A stretch of DNA of 64,000 nt from positions 799,501 to 863,500 of the forward strand of contig NZ_CP114887.1 of the NCBI RefSeq assembly GCF_028747805.1, given 5' to 3'. Origin of the DNA: Solibacillus daqui (GTDB taxonomy: Bacteria; Bacillota; Bacilli; Bacillales_A; Planococcaceae). Positions 45,851 to 55,469 of the stretch are shown piece by piece. Below the pieces are notes generated by a model. That model saw nothing but the letters and a program-made list of their open reading frames with translations, was not told the origin of the DNA and ran no database searches. Within the stretch, counting starts at the first letter, position 1, and each line of letters begins with the position of its first letter. A program made the position numbers and the translations under genes.

Positions 45851-45975
45851 CGCAGGTACCACCTCACAATAATGTAATTTTTAAAAACAAATGAATTATA
45901 GCACCTTCTAGTGTTGCTGACTATAAAAATTTATAATAATTATAAGTAATTTATTTATTAACTGGGGGAATGTAT

Positions 45976-46935
45976 ATGAAATGGCAAACGCGTGTGTCAG
46001 ATTTATTGCAAATTGATTATCCAATTATTCAAGGGGGATTGGCCTATTTAGCGTATTCTGAACTTGCTGCGGCAGTTTCAAATGCTGGCGGCCTAGGGCA
46101 AATAACGGCAATGAGTTTACCGAATCCGAAAGCTTTAAAGGAAGAAATAGGAAAGGTTCGCGGGCTTACAGACAAGCCCTTTGGTGTGAACTTTGCTATT
46201 GGAATGCATGGGACTGGCTACGAAAAAATGGTCGAAGTTGCTGCAGAAATGGATGTTCCAGTAGTAACAATAACAGGAGGCAATCCATCGGCAATTTTTG
46301 ATATTTTAAAAACTTCACGTTGTAAAAAGCTTGTGCTTGTTGCGGCGAAGCGACAAGCGCAAAAGGCTGAACAATTAGGAGCTGATGCGGTTATGGTTGT
46401 AGGACAAGAAGGTGGAGGGCATTTGGGGAGAGATGACGTTGGTACGATGGTTTTAGTGCCGCAAGTTGTAGATAGTGTATCTATTCCAGTCATTGCTTCG
46501 GGTGGTATTGGAGATGGCCGTGGTTGGATGGCTGCGCACGCCCTAGGAGCAGAGGGAATAGAAATGGGTACGCGCTTTATCGCTACGAAAGAATGTATTC
46601 ATGCATCGCAACGTTATAAACAAGCATTAATGGACAGTGATGAAACAAATACAATCGTTATAAAACGTTCAATTGGCGCACCGGCTCGTGTGATTCGCAA
46701 TGATTTTACAGATCATATATTAGCGATTGAACAACAAACACCAACATATGAAGCATTAAAGTCTTATATTAGTGGTGAAGCGAATAAAAAATTTATATAT
46801 GAGGGCAATGAAGAACAAGGTTTTGGTTGGGCAGGGCAAGTAACAGGTATGATTCATGATATTCCGAGCGTCGAACAGTTAATTCAGCGTATGGTTGTAC
46901 AAGCGGAAGCATTCCGTATAAAATGGGGACAGTAA
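45976..46935 (+). CDS. Nitronate monooxygenase / FabK-like FMN oxidoreductase, 319 aa
   Basis: A TIM-barrel flavoprotein of the 2-nitropropane dioxygenase family. PIIQGGLAYLAYSELAAAVSNAGGLGQI near 15-42 and GQEGGGHLGRDD near 137-148 are the FMN-binding marks, and ASGGIGDGRG lies near 174. Family members oxidise nitronates or act as enoyl-ACP reductase (FabK); the sequence does not decide. GGGGGA lies seven bases before ATG 45976, so the upstream ATG at 45970 is unlikely. Confidence 0.85.
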   Translation: MKWQTRVSDLLQIDYPIIQGGLAYLAYSELAAAVSNAGGLGQITAMSLPNPKALKEEIGKVRGLTDKPFGVNFAIGMHGTGYEKMVEVAAEMDVPVVTITGGNPSAIFDILKTSRCKKLVLVAAKRQAQKAEQLGADAVMVVGQEGGGHLGRDDVGTMVLVPQVVDSVSIPVIASGGIGDGRGWMAAHALGAEGIEMGTRFIATKECIHASQRYKQALMDSDETNTIVIKRSIGAPARVIRNDFTDHILAIEQQTPTYEALKSYISGEANKKFIYEGNEEQGFGWAGQVTGMIHDIPSVEQLIQRMVVQAEAFRIKWGQ

Positions 46936-46959
46936 TTACGTAAAGGTAGGTAACAACAA

Positions 46960-47232
46960 ATGGAATATTCATATCCACTTAATACAGATTGGACAACACA
47001 AGAAATGGTTGATGTTGTACAATTTTTTGAAGTAGTCGAAATGGCTTACGAAAAAGGCGTAAAGCGTGAATTAGTCATGACACGTTACAAACGATTTAAA
47101 GAAATCGTACCATCACAGGCGGAAGAAAAAACAATATGCCGTGACTTTGAGGACGCAAGTAAATATGTAGCATATCGTGTTGTGAAGCTTGCAAAAGAAT
47201 TAGCGGATGGCCAAATTGTAAAAATGAAATAA
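46960..47232 (+). CDS. yktA: UPF0223 family protein YktA, 90 aa
   Basis: A small helical protein whose opening MEYSYPLNTDWTTQEMVDVVQFFE and middle RFKEIVPSQAEEKTICRDFE correspond to YktA of B. subtilis. The role is unknown. It lies after a short gap behind the nitronate monooxygenase-like gene, before yktB in convergent orientation, as the ykt cluster suggests. The site GGTAGGT before the ATG is weak. Confidence 0.88.
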   Translation: MEYSYPLNTDWTTQEMVDVVQFFEVVEMAYEKGVKRELVMTRYKRFKEIVPSQAEEKTICRDFEDASKYVAYRVVKLAKELADGQIVKMK

Positions 47233-47236
47233 TGTG

Positions 47237-47276
47237 AAAGAGCTGAAAACGAATATCGTTAACAGCTCTTTTTTTA
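47237..47276 (+). terminator. Terminator after yktA
   Basis: AAAGAGCTG pairs with CAGCTCTTT, then TTTTAAC. Confidence 0.75.
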
Positions 47277-47336
47277 ACATTTTTCAAATTGACAGGAATG
47301 TTTGCCAACCTTTTGTGCATAGTAATAATAAATGGT

Positions 47337-47966
47337 TTACTTCTTACCAATAATGATGTTATAGATGGGCATTAACTCATCGAAAGTTTGCTCAGCTAAA
47401 TGTAAAAAGCTTTTTGCTGACATATTTACTGCATCTTCGGCAGGAATATGACGACCTACTAAAAATTCGCCCTTTTTTACATCACGTAGGCGAACAATCA
47501 TTTTTTCTAATTGCGTATCACGTGCTTCTTTCAGCGAGATAGCAGCTGGTTGCATATGATCGCCTGAAATGACATAATCATCGCTTAAATTTTTCACAGA
47601 ATTGATGTTTTGAAGTAGGCGTTCAGCCATCTCTTGTTTATGTGGTGCTTCATAAATTACAGCAACAACGATAAATAAATGTGTGCCCCAAAGTCCAATT
47701 TGAAAGTGAGGTAATGATTTGTAACCGCGTTTATACGGGGCAAATGCTACCCAAGAATCTTTTGGCGGGTTAACTGTACGACGTGCATGCTTTGCAACGT
47801 GGGCGAAAAATTCATCGCCTGTTTGTGCGCTGAAATAACTAGAAAAAGTCTCGCCAAGCTCGTGAAATTTAGGGCGAACGATAGAAGTTAATGCTTCCAT
47901 ACGCTCGTCTAAACCTTCAATTTGGAATACTTGAAAGTCCTCGTTAGACCAATTAACAATACTCAT
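47337..47966 (-). CDS. yktB: UPF0637 (DUF1054) family protein YktB, 209 aa
   Basis: A soluble alpha/beta protein of the DUF1054 family; FHELGETFSSYFSAQTGDEFFAHVAKHARRTVNPPKDSW near 33-72 is the typical block. Structures are known for the family, but a function is not. The start ATG follows AAAGGAA. It lies between yktA and suhB, as in B. subtilis. Confidence 0.88.
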   Translation of the reverse strand: MSIVNWSNEDFQVFQIEGLDERMEALTSIVRPKFHELGETFSSYFSAQTGDEFFAHVAKHARRTVNPPKDSWVAFAPYKRGYKSLPHFQIGLWGTHLFIVVAVIYEAPHKQEMAERLLQNINSVKNLSDDYVISGDHMQPAAISLKEARDTQLEKMIVRLRDVKKGEFLVGRHIPAEDAVNMSAKSFLHLAEQTFDELMPIYNIIIGKK

Positions 47967-48158
47967 ATTTTTTATATTCCTTTCGAATAAATGTTTAATT
48001 TTTTAGTTTTTTGGGAAAAAATCAGTTAATAGAAACTTTTTACCATACGAATTAACTTCGCGTAACGACAGTAGTCTTAAATGACTGGAGGTGTTATCCG
48101 AAACGGTGAATTCGCTTAGTGGTAAATGTTTTATACTAAAGACGAGGAAGTGATTATT

Positions 48159-48356
48159 ATGAAACAGATGATTAAAATTATACGCAAAGTAGACATTGAA
48201 AAGCAATATGAAGAAATTTTAATGCTTGAAATGGATTATGAATTAGCGACATTATTTACAGCCATGACTGATAATGACCAATCTGAAATCGACAAATCAA
48301 AAAAACGTTTAACTGAAATCCAAGAGGAACTAAAAGGTCTACATGTATATGCTTAG
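48159..48356 (+). CDS. Small hypothetical protein (YkzI position), 65 aa
   Basis: A charged helical protein with Met/Glu-rich middle (EEILMLEMDYELATLF) and a basic C-terminal half. ATG 48159 follows GAGGAAG; the longer frame from 48126 has no site. B. subtilis has the small gene ykzI between yktB and yktC (suhB), and this occupies that place; I cannot confirm the sequence match. Function unknown. Confidence 0.6.
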   Translation: MKQMIKIIRKVDIEKQYEEILMLEMDYELATLFTAMTDNDQSEIDKSKKRLTEIQEELKGLHVYA

Positions 48357-48376
48357 AAAAAAAACGTATCCAAAAT

Positions 48377-48417
48377 AAAAAATCACTTGCAGATTTAAGA
48401 TTGCAAGTGATTTTTTG
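48377..48417 (+). terminator. Terminator after the small gene
   Basis: AAAAATCACTTGC pairs with GCAAGTGATTTTT, ending in T6. Confidence 0.88.
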
Positions 48418-48582
48418 TTATAATAAAACTATTTAAAGGACAGGATTTTTTAGTGGACAGGTAACTTTGAATTTATTTATGAAAACCACATAGGAAAAAT
48501 CTTTAATTACGTCATTTTGCGCGAAATGCGTTTTTCTCAAGGTAAAAACAATACGTTTCGTAGTTGGAAGGTGGATGCTAAT

Positions 48583-49377
48583 ATGGATATCAAACAAGTG
48601 GATGAATTTGCAAAAGAAATAATTTTTAAAGCAGGCCAAAGAATACGTGATGCCTTTTCTTATGACATCGAAATTGAAACAAAATCAAATGCCAACGATT
48701 TAGTGACGAATATTGACCGTGAAACAGAATTATTCTTTATCGAGAAAATTAAAGAGTTTAATCCGACACACCGTATTTTAGGTGAAGAAGGTATGGGCGA
48801 AAAGGTGGAGAGCTTAGAAGGGGTTGTATGGATTATTGATCCGATTGATGGCACGATGAACTTCGTAAAGCAGCATCGCCACTTTATGATTTCGATTGGT
48901 ATTTACGTTGATGGGGTTGGAAAATTAGGGTACATATTTGATGTGATGCGTGAGGATTTATTTAATGCGATTTCAGGGGTTGGGGCTTGGTATAATAATT
49001 CACCGCTACGCAAATTACAGCCACTTAAAATTGAAGAGGCAGTAATCGGTATCAATGCCAATTGGGTAACGCCAAATAAGCGGATTAACCATGATAAAAT
49101 CATTGAACTTGTGCGTACTGTTCGCGGAACACGTTCATATGGTTCTGCCGCGATGGAGATTGCGTTTGTAATAAGTGGTAAGCTAGATGCGTATATTTCG
49201 ATGCGTTTGGCACCTTGGGATATTGGTGGTGGTGTTGTCATTGCCAAAGAGGTAGGGGCCGTCGCAACGAACTTTAATGGAGAGGTCTTTGACTTTTTAA
49301 CGCAAGACACGTTTTTAATTGCTAACCCAGCAATTCATCAATTAATTTTAGAAAAATATATTGAAGAAAAAAAATAG
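48583..49377 (+). CDS. suhB: Inositol monophosphatase family protein SuhB (YktC), 264 aa
   Basis: A Mg2+/Li+-type phosphatase. Metal-binding motifs are GEEGMG near 70-75, DPIDGTMNFV near 87-96 and WDIGGGVVIAKEVGA near 208-222. Length equals B. subtilis YktC/SuhB. The frame runs back to 48517, but GGAAGG about 11 bases before ATG 48583 and the family N-terminus favour the later start. Physiological substrate is uncertain. Confidence 0.9.
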   Translation: MDIKQVDEFAKEIIFKAGQRIRDAFSYDIEIETKSNANDLVTNIDRETELFFIEKIKEFNPTHRILGEEGMGEKVESLEGVVWIIDPIDGTMNFVKQHRHFMISIGIYVDGVGKLGYIFDVMREDLFNAISGVGAWYNNSPLRKLQPLKIEEAVIGINANWVTPNKRINHDKIIELVRTVRGTRSYGSAAMEIAFVISGKLDAYISMRLAPWDIGGGVVIAKEVGAVATNFNGEVFDFLTQDTFLIANPAIHQLILEKYIEEKK

Positions 49378-49379
49378 AA

Positions 49380-49420
49380 AAGGGGTTGTCCGAGAAGTGA
49401 TTCAAGGACAGCCCCTTTGT
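49380..49420 (+). terminator. Terminator after suhB
   Basis: AAGGGGTTGTCC pairs with GGACAGCCCCTT perfectly. Confidence 0.8.
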
Positions 49421-49440
49421 ACATAATAGCGAAAAAACGA

Positions 49441-49659
49441 TTATAACAAGCCTTTGTCGCGGAATTTGCGTTTTTGTATGAACGCCATGCCGAAAATTGC
49501 GCACATCAGAACAACACCAAGTACAACAGTAATCCAACCGATTGTTTCGTATTTATCGCCAGTCATGAAAATAAGTGAAAATGCAAAACCAATGCTAACC
49601 ATCGATAAGATAGCAGCTAGCGCATAAATAAACATAACGAATTTTGCTTTATTCATCAT
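49441..49659 (-). CDS. ylaF: Small membrane protein, YlaF-like (DUF5325), 72 aa
   Basis: Two hydrophobic helices, about 8-31 and 40-60, end in a basic tail (QKRKFRDKG). Position immediately divergent from typA and length match B. subtilis ylaF. No function is known. GGAGG precedes the ATG. Confidence 0.75.
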   Translation of the reverse strand: MMNKAKFVMFIYALAAILSMVSIGFAFSLIFMTGDKYETIGWITVVLGVVLMCAIFGMAFIQKRKFRDKGLL

Positions 49660-49716
49660 CTATACCTCCAACTTTCAATCATTTATGTGACAAAAATGAA
49701 CATGAATTTTTCTAAA

Positions 49717-49745
49717 AAGACATTTAATCTTTCTTGTGCTATAAT
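49717..49745 (+). promoter_or_regulatory. Promoter of typA
   Basis: AAGACA (49717-49722) and TATAAT (49740-49745), 17-base spacer. Confidence 0.55.
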
Positions 49746-49786
49746 ATCACAGTTAAACAATTGAAAAAAGAATATGGAGTGGAATA

Positions 49787-51637
49787 ATGACAAATTTACG
49801 TCAAGATATACGTAATATCGCAATTATTGCTCACGTTGACCATGGTAAAACAACGTTAGTAGATGAATTATTAAAACAATCAGGTACTTTCCGTACAAAT
49901 GAGCGCGTTGAAGAACGTGCAATGGACTCAGGCGACATCGAGCGTGAGCGCGGAATTACGATTTTAGCTAAAAATACAGCAGTAAACTATAATGGTACAC
50001 GTATCAACATCCTTGATACGCCTGGACACGCAGACTTCGGTGGAGAAGTAGAACGTATCTTAAAAATGGTAGATGGCGTTTGTTTAGTTGTCGATGCGTA
50101 TGAGGGTTGTATGCCACAAACACGCTTTGTATTAAAAAAGGCGTTAGAACAAAAAATTACGCCAATCGTTGTAGTTAACAAAATTGACAAACCTTCTGCT
50201 CGTCCATTAGAAGTTGTAGACGAAGTATTAGAATTATTCATCGAGTTAGGTGCAGATGATGACCAATTAGACTTCCCAGTAGTATATGCTTCAGGTGTAA
50301 ACGGTACGGCATCATTAGATCCAGACCCAGCATCACAAGAAGAGACATTAACATGCTTATTCGAAAAAATTATCGAAGCTATTCCAGCGCCAGTTGATAA
50401 TTCAGACGAGCCATTACAATTCCAAGTTTCATTACTTGACTATAATGACTTCGTAGGTCGTATCGGTATCGGTCGTGTATTCCGTGGAGAAATTTCTGTA
50501 GGTCAACAAGTTTCATTAATGAAACTTGACGGTACAGTGAAAAACTTCCGTGTAACAAAAATCTTTGGTTTCTTCGGCCTAAAGCGTGAAGAAGTACAAA
50601 CAGCTAAAGCTGGTGACTTAATTGCCGTTTCAGGTATGGAAGACATCAACGTTGGTGAAACAGTTTGTCCAGTAGATCATCAAGAAGCGTTAACACCATT
50701 ACGTATCGATGAGCCAACGTTACAAATGACATTCTTAGTAAACAACTCTCCTTTTGCAGGTCGCGAAGGAAAATGGGTAACTTCTTCTAAAATTGAAGAA
50801 CGCCTACGTTCACAATTACAAACAGATGTATCTTTACGTGTTGAAGATACAGACTCTCCAGATGCTTGGACAGTTTCAGGTCGTGGTGAGCTTCATTTAT
50901 CGATCTTAATCGAAAACATGCGTCGTGAAGGTTTTGAGCTACAAGTATCAAAGCCACAAGTAATTATTAAAAACATCGATGGTGTGAAATCAGAGCCAAT
51001 CGAGCGCGTACAAATCGACATTCCTGAAGAAAATGTTGGTTCAATTATTGAATCTATCGGTATGCGTAAAGGTGAAATGTTAGACATGATTAACAACGGC
51101 TCAGGACAAGTTCGTTTAATTTTCAACGTACCAGCACGTGGTTTAATCGGTTACACAACAGAATTCATGTCATTAACTAAAGGTTTTGGTATGATGAACC
51201 ATACATTCGATCACTACGCACCAGTAGTTCCTGGTAAAGTAGGCGGACGTCACCAAGGTGTATTAGTATCAATGGAAAACGGTAAAGCAACAACTTACGG
51301 TATGATGGGTGTTGAAGACCGTGGTACATTATTCGTGGAGCCAGGTACGGAAGTTTATGAAGGGATGATCGTTGGTGAAAATACACGTGACAATGACATC
51401 ACTGTAAACATTACAAAACAAAAACAAAAAACAAATATTCGTTCAGCAAACAAAGACCAAACGAATGTTATTAAAAAACCTCGTATTCTTTCACTTGAAG
51501 AAGCATTAGAATATTTAAGTGATGACGAGTATTTAGAAGTAACACCAGAATCAATCCGTTTACGTAAACAAATTCTTGATAAAGGTGAACGTGAGCGCGT
51601 AGCGAAAAAGAAAAAGAACGCTGAATTAGAAGCATAA
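49787..51637 (+). CDS. typA: Ribosome-associated GTPase TypA/BipA, 616 aa
   Basis: A translation-factor GTPase needed for ribosome assembly and growth in the cold. G1 is [10 protein letters not shown] near 15-24, G2 region GITILAK, G3 [10 protein letters not shown] near 78, and G4 NKIDKP near 132. Domains II, III/V and the C-terminal domain typical of BipA ([19 protein letters not shown]) follow. Strong codon bias points to high expression. GGAG precedes the ATG. Confidence 0.97.
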   Translation: MTNLRQDIRNIAIIAHVDHGKTTLVDELLKQSGTFRTNERVEERAMDSGDIERERGITILAKNTAVNYNGTRINILDTPGHADFGGEVERILKMVDGVCLVVDAYEGCMPQTRFVLKKALEQKITPIVVVNKIDKPSARPLEVVDEVLELFIELGADDDQLDFPVVYASGVNGTASLDPDPASQEETLTCLFEKIIEAIPAPVDNSDEPLQFQVSLLDYNDFVGRIGIGRVFRGEISVGQQVSLMKLDGTVKNFRVTKIFGFFGLKREEVQTAKAGDLIAVSGMEDINVGETVCPVDHQEALTPLRIDEPTLQMTFLVNNSPFAGREGKWVTSSKIEERLRSQLQTDVSLRVEDTDSPDAWTVSGRGELHLSILIENMRREGFELQVSKPQVIIKNIDGVKSEPIERVQIDIPEENVGSIIESIGMRKGEMLDMINNGSGQVRLIFNVPARGLIGYTTEFMSLTKGFGMMNHTFDHYAPVVPGKVGGRHQGVLVSMENGKATTYGMMGVEDRGTLFVEPGTEVYEGMIVGENTRDNDITVNITKQKQKTNIRSANKDQTNVIKKPRILSLEEALEYLSDDEYLEVTPESIRLRKQILDKGERERVAKKKKNAELEA

Positions 51638-51664
51638 CAATTGGCGTTAATAGGGAAAGGTTGA

Positions 51665-52060
51665 ATGATGTTGAATATGATGGCTGTGTTATCTAGCTAT
51701 TTAAATTTAGTATTACTAGCAACTGTATCTACAATTGAAAATGATTATGCATTTAATCGTATGTCAGGAATTACAAGATATTTATACGGAAATTTACCAA
51801 GCTTCGAAATAGCAGGCTATGTAACATTCGTTCTCGTATTCCTTTTATCGGCTCTTGTCTACAAACTAGGTTTTGCAAAAAAATTATCCATCGGCAGAAA
51901 TATAATAATTTATACATTTCTATTTGTAGGATGTATTGTTCTAACGTTTTTAGCATTATATTTACCGATGATCGAAGGGTTAATTATTTCGGCTTTAATT
52001 TTAATCGTTTATAAATCACGCTTATGGCGCGAAAAACGTGGAGAAGCAAAGCAAGCATAA
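51665..52060 (+). CDS. ylaH: YlaH-like membrane protein, 131 aa
   Basis: Three hydrophobic helices and a basic C-terminus. Directly after typA, as B. subtilis ylaH. Two start codons in tandem (ATGATG) follow AAAGG. The role is unknown; colocation with typA suggests cotranscription. A hairpin terminator follows. Confidence 0.78.
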   Translation: MMLNMMAVLSSYLNLVLLATVSTIENDYAFNRMSGITRYLYGNLPSFEIAGYVTFVLVFLLSALVYKLGFAKKLSIGRNIIIYTFLFVGCIVLTFLALYLPMIEGLIISALILIVYKSRLWREKRGEAKQA

Positions 52061-52066
52061 TTTTTA

Positions 52067-52106
52067 AGGGGTGGAAAAACAAATTTTGTTTTTCTGCCTC
52101 TTTTTT
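52067..52106 (+). terminator. Terminator after ylaH
   Basis: AGGGGTGGAAAAACAAA pairs with TTTGTTTTTCTGCCTCT with small mismatches, then TTTTTT. Confidence 0.75.
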
Positions 52107-52190
52107 GATGTAAGGGTGTTTGTTTGCGTATGTTTACAATGTAGCAGTATAATTTGTTATTGGAAAATAAATAAAATGGAGTAGAGGATT

Positions 52191-52829
52191 ATGAAATTTA
52201 CAAAAAAACAAGTAATCATTAGTGTTTTTTTAGCGCTAGTCATTATTTCATGTATTATTTTCGTGCCTGCTGTATTATCGGCGAAAAATGAAGATAATGC
52301 TGCAGCAGAATTAAGTGAAATTTACAACGATCAATTTGTTGTAACAAAATCAACAGCGGGTGCGTTTACTAAAAAATTTGAAGTAACGGTACAATCAGAA
52401 AAAACAAAAATAGTTTATGATTTTGATGTAAATGACGGCGAATATATTGGTGAATATTATGCTGAAAACGTTAATACAAAAGTAAATGAACTGTTACAGC
52501 CAATTGTTGGAGAAGAAAACCTAGTGATGTCAAATGTATTTCAAAACGGTTTACAACAAGATATTACATTAGATGAAGCAAACGTAGAAAATGCAACAGT
52601 GCATATTTTGGTAGAAGAAGATATTTCAGAAGAAACAGCACAGCAAATCGCCAATACCTTAAAAGCACAATTTGGTGAAATTCCTGTATTAATCGAAGCG
52701 TATGTGGTTGACGAAGAGCCTATATTCGAAGGGGTAAAAACCGAAGTAGGGCAGTTCTTCCAACTTAGCAAAATCAATGCAGAAAGTTTCATTGATTTTA
52801 AATTCCATAAGCAGACGTTTAATTATTAA
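52191..52829 (+). CDS. Membrane-anchored extracytoplasmic hypothetical protein, 212 aa
   Basis: A single N-terminal helix (about 9-28, VIISVFLALVIISCIIFVPA) is followed by a soluble domain predicted outside. The repeated beta-rich pattern with VTVQSEKTKIVYDFDVNDGEY resembles PepSY-like or YlaJ-type domains but I cannot assign it. The Cys in the helix is not a lipobox. In B. subtilis ylaJ occupies roughly this place. GGAGTAGAGG precedes the ATG. Function unknown. Confidence 0.7.
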   Translation: MKFTKKQVIISVFLALVIISCIIFVPAVLSAKNEDNAAAELSEIYNDQFVVTKSTAGAFTKKFEVTVQSEKTKIVYDFDVNDGEYIGEYYAENVNTKVNELLQPIVGEENLVMSNVFQNGLQQDITLDEANVENATVHILVEEDISEETAQQIANTLKAQFGEIPVLIEAYVVDEEPIFEGVKTEVGQFFQLSKINAESFIDFKFHKQTFNY

Positions 52830-52855
52830 TATGCTTCGGCATAATTAATTGAAAT

Positions 52856-52900
52856 AAAAAGGCGGTGAGCTCTCAACAATTGAGGGCTCATCGCCTTTTA
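52856..52900. terminator. Bidirectional terminator before ylaI
   Basis: AAGGCGGTGAGC pairs with GCTCATCGCCTT, with CTCAA/TTGAG in the loop; T4 and A5 flanks. Confidence 0.8.
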
Positions 52901-53101
52901 AAATTCTTCATCAAATTTGGATGATGTTCTAAAGAATTGGAATTTTCCTGTTTCAATTCGTTTGTGTGTGTTATTAGTAACGCGGACGTTGCATTCGTCA
53001 CACATAAACGTATGAATCGGACGATTTCGTAGTTTTTTTGCTAAAGGTAAATCATTAGGTAATTCATGTATTGTATCGCAAATGACACATTTTACACGCA
53101 T
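52898..53101 (-). CDS. ylaI: YlaI family zinc-ribbon-like protein (DUF2197), 67 aa
   Basis: Two CxxC pairs, CVIC near 5-8 and CDEC near 34-37, form a likely zinc site. The match to B. subtilis YlaI and the place in the yla cluster are consistent. Function unknown. AGGAGGT precedes the ATG. Confidence 0.88.
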   Translation of the reverse strand: MRVKCVICDTIHELPNDLPLAKKLRNRPIHTFMCDECNVRVTNNTHKRIETGKFQFFRTSSKFDEEF

Positions 53102-53112
53102 AGTGATACCTC

Positions 53113-53613
53113 CTATTGAATACGTATCGCGCGAACAAATTTAATTGGATTATCTACATTTGAACCGTCCGCAAATAAAACATGCACAGGACCATCTTCT
53201 AGTAAAGGTTTGCCATCTTGGCTAAATTTGAAAATAAAGTTTTGTGCTTCTTCGATTGAAAACGTATGCTCTTCATTGTTTACACATTCGAAAACAACTT
53301 CTTTTGCATCTGTTTGGATTTCAGCATTGTTAAAGAATGGTTTAATTTCCATACCGAATGTACCAGTCAACATACCTTTACGGTCAAATTTTCGTTCCGT
53401 TTTTAATGTTGGTGGAAATACCGCACCTTCCATAATTTCACGTGACCAGTGTGCACCCATATCGCGTAAGTATTTTTCGTTATCTTCTTCAGCTTTTTCT
53501 GTTACGAAATAAGTATTCAGATCAAGCTTACGATCATCGAAAATCCATACAGTTGGATCAAGTGTCAATTGAAATTTGACTGCACCTTTAACTGGAATGA
53601 TTGTTTCGACCAT
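53113..53613 (-). CDS. Conserved yla-cluster protein (YlaL position), 166 aa
   Basis: A soluble protein with DPTVWIFDDRKLDL near 18-31 and EGAVFPPTLKTERKF near 61-75. Bacillus relatives sometimes carry the annotation peptidyl-prolyl isomerase, which I do not see supported by motifs. It lies 11 bases upstream of ylaI on the same strand, so they form an operon. AAGGGGG precedes the ATG. Function unknown. Confidence 0.72.
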   Translation of the reverse strand: MVETIIPVKGAVKFQLTLDPTVWIFDDRKLDLNTYFVTEKAEEDNEKYLRDMGAHWSREIMEGAVFPPTLKTERKFDRKGMLTGTFGMEIKPFFNNAEIQTDAKEVVFECVNNEEHTFSIEEAQNFIFKFSQDGKPLLEDGPVHVLFADGSNVDNPIKFVRAIRIQ

Positions 53614-53783
53614 TTGTAAGTCCCCCTTAACTATTTTCCTACATTATTATAACGTTTTCTGACCTAGAAAGAAATATAATTGAATTGGTGCTAAATCATA
53701 CAAAGAAGCTTGCAATTTTTGAAGTAAAAAGATACACTTTATTAAGATAGAATCGAAGAAATATCATAGATGGGGGCGTCCTC

Positions 53784-54065
53784 ATGGATACGAAAGCACA
53801 AGCTTCCTTTCAGGAAAGAGCATTAGAGCAACTAACTGTAGATGCAGCAAAAATCGCTCAATTAATTCACGTTCAAATGGATAATTTGACAATGCCATCT
53901 TGTCCATTATATGAAGAAGTATTAGATACACAAATGTTTGGATTGTCGCGTGAAATCGAGTTTGCAACGAAGCTCGGTTTAATTGAACGTGAACAAGGAA
54001 AGCAAATTCTAGACTCTTTAGAAAAAAAGCTTTCTTTATTACATGATGCGTATACAGACAAATAA
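53784..54065 (+). CDS. ylaN: YlaN family protein (UPF0358), 93 aa
   Basis: A two-helix iron-linked protein; [43 protein letters not shown] reads nearly as in B. subtilis YlaN, where it is essential unless iron is supplied and has been linked to Fur. The exact length is the same. It is upstream of ftsW, as in B. subtilis. GGGGGCG precedes the ATG. Confidence 0.93.
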   Translation: MDTKAQASFQERALEQLTVDAAKIAQLIHVQMDNLTMPSCPLYEEVLDTQMFGLSREIEFATKLGLIEREQGKQILDSLEKKLSLLHDAYTDK

Positions 54066-54068
54066 AAG

Positions 54069-54109
54069 AAAACTCAAACGCTTTTACGCGCTTTGAGTTT
54101 TTTTTTCAA
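54069..54109 (+). terminator. Terminator after ylaN
   Basis: AAACTCAAA and GC pair with GCGC and TTTGAGTTT, then a T run. Confidence 0.8.
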
Positions 54110-54164
54110 AGAATTAAGAAAGTATAAATTTTACATAAAGAAAATTTGAACATAAAGCTGTCTT

Positions 54165-54258
54165 ATGACTAGGTAACCGTGCCAATTTTTTGTTTCAAAA
54201 AGTGTATCATGCAAAAGAGATGGAGCGTTTACAGTTATGTCGGCCGCTTTAGCGTTGT
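54165..54258 (+). repeat. Degenerate relic of repeat family 2 (copy E)
   Basis: ATGCAAAAGAGATGGAGCGTTTACAG..GTCGGCC keeps the family core, but the stems are broken. It lies between the ylaN terminator and ftsW. Confidence 0.45.
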
Positions 54259-54282
54259 TGTTCAAAATGAGGTTTTGAAAAA

Positions 54283-55452
54283 ATGAAGCAGTATTTTAAA
54301 AATTATTTCCGTAATTTTGATTATGGGCTACTATTTGTATATATTTCACTCATGCTCTTTGGGCTTGTAATGATTTATAGTGCAAGTATTTGGGTATCTA
54401 TAGTCCATTTCGAGGAAGATCCAGATCATTATTACAAGCGCCAATTATTAAATATTTGTATGGCGTTTTGTTTGTTTTTAGTTGCGGTCGTATTTCCTTA
54501 TAAAAGATTTGCAGATAAAAAGATATTAGGGATATTATTTGCAATTATGTTTTTCCTTGAAGTGGCTTTAATATTAGTAGGTAAAGAAGTAAATGGTGCG
54601 AGAAGTTGGATTGATATTGGCATCATGAATTTCCAGCCTTCAGAATTTGCTAAACTCTTTATTATTATCTATTTTGCGGGTACCTTTTATCGTAAAAGTA
54701 TTCATAAAGGTTCGATGCAGCTCTTATCATTTGAAGATATTACCCCTCCATTAGGAATATGGTTATTTATCGTGCTTGTTGTAGGATTTGAAACCGATTT
54801 AGGGGCACTTGGCATAATTGTTTGTATTGCTTTGTCGGTTGTTATGGCAAGTGGAGTTAAGGGAAAAACACTGAGAAAAATTTTCAGTTTATTATTTGCA
54901 CTAGGAGCTATTGGTGCTATTGGTATTTTAATTTTTAAATGGGACACCGTGTTTAACTCAAGTCGTCGTGGTCGTATTACGTCATATTTAGATCCATTTA
55001 GTGATCCACTCGACACAGGTTATCATGTAATAAATGGTTATTATGCAATCGGAGCAGGGGGTCTTGAAGGTCGTGGGTTAGGGCAATCGATTCAGAAGCT
55101 CGGCTACGTACCAGAGCCACAAACCGATTTTATTATGGCGATCATTGCAGAGGAACTTGGGGTTGTTGGTGTTTCCATTGTTATTTTTGGTTTAGGTTTT
55201 ATTGTAATGCGCGGTTTATACGTTGCAATGAAAACAAAAGACCCGTTAGCACGTATGCTCGCAGCGGGCATTTCAACTTGGATTGGTATACAAACCTTTA
55301 TTAACTTAGGTGGTTTATCGGGACTTATCCCGTTAACCGGAGTAACGCTTCCTTTTATTAGTTATGGCGGTACTTCTATATTATTGCTATCTGTAGCAAT
55401 GGGGATTTTAATCAATGTTTCTACACATTACAAACTAGAAAAAAGAAAGTAA
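54283..55452 (+). CDS. ftsW: FtsW/RodA/SpoVE family peptidoglycan polymerase, probably FtsW, 389 aa
   Basis: A SEDS family glycosyltransferase with ten hydrophobic segments. EVNGARSWIDIGIMNFQPSEFAKL near 104-127 and GGTS near the end are typical, and the active Asp would lie in the large outer loop near YVPEPQTDFIMAIIAEELG. Position between ylaN and pycA equals B. subtilis ftsW (ylaO), which favours FtsW over RodA. It works in division septum synthesis with a class B PBP. GAGG is about 11 bases before the ATG. Confidence 0.9.
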   Translation: MKQYFKNYFRNFDYGLLFVYISLMLFGLVMIYSASIWVSIVHFEEDPDHYYKRQLLNICMAFCLFLVAVVFPYKRFADKKILGILFAIMFFLEVALILVGKEVNGARSWIDIGIMNFQPSEFAKLFIIIYFAGTFYRKSIHKGSMQLLSFEDITPPLGIWLFIVLVVGFETDLGALGIIVCIALSVVMASGVKGKTLRKIFSLLFALGAIGAIGILIFKWDTVFNSSRRGRITSYLDPFSDPLDTGYHVINGYYAIGAGGLEGRGLGQSIQKLGYVPEPQTDFIMAIIAEELGVVGVSIVIFGLGFIVMRGLYVAMKTKDPLARMLAAGISTWIGIQTFINLGGLSGLIPLTGVTLPFISYGGTSILLLSVAMGILINVSTHYKLEKRK

Positions 55453-55469
55453 TGAGGGGTTGAGGAGAA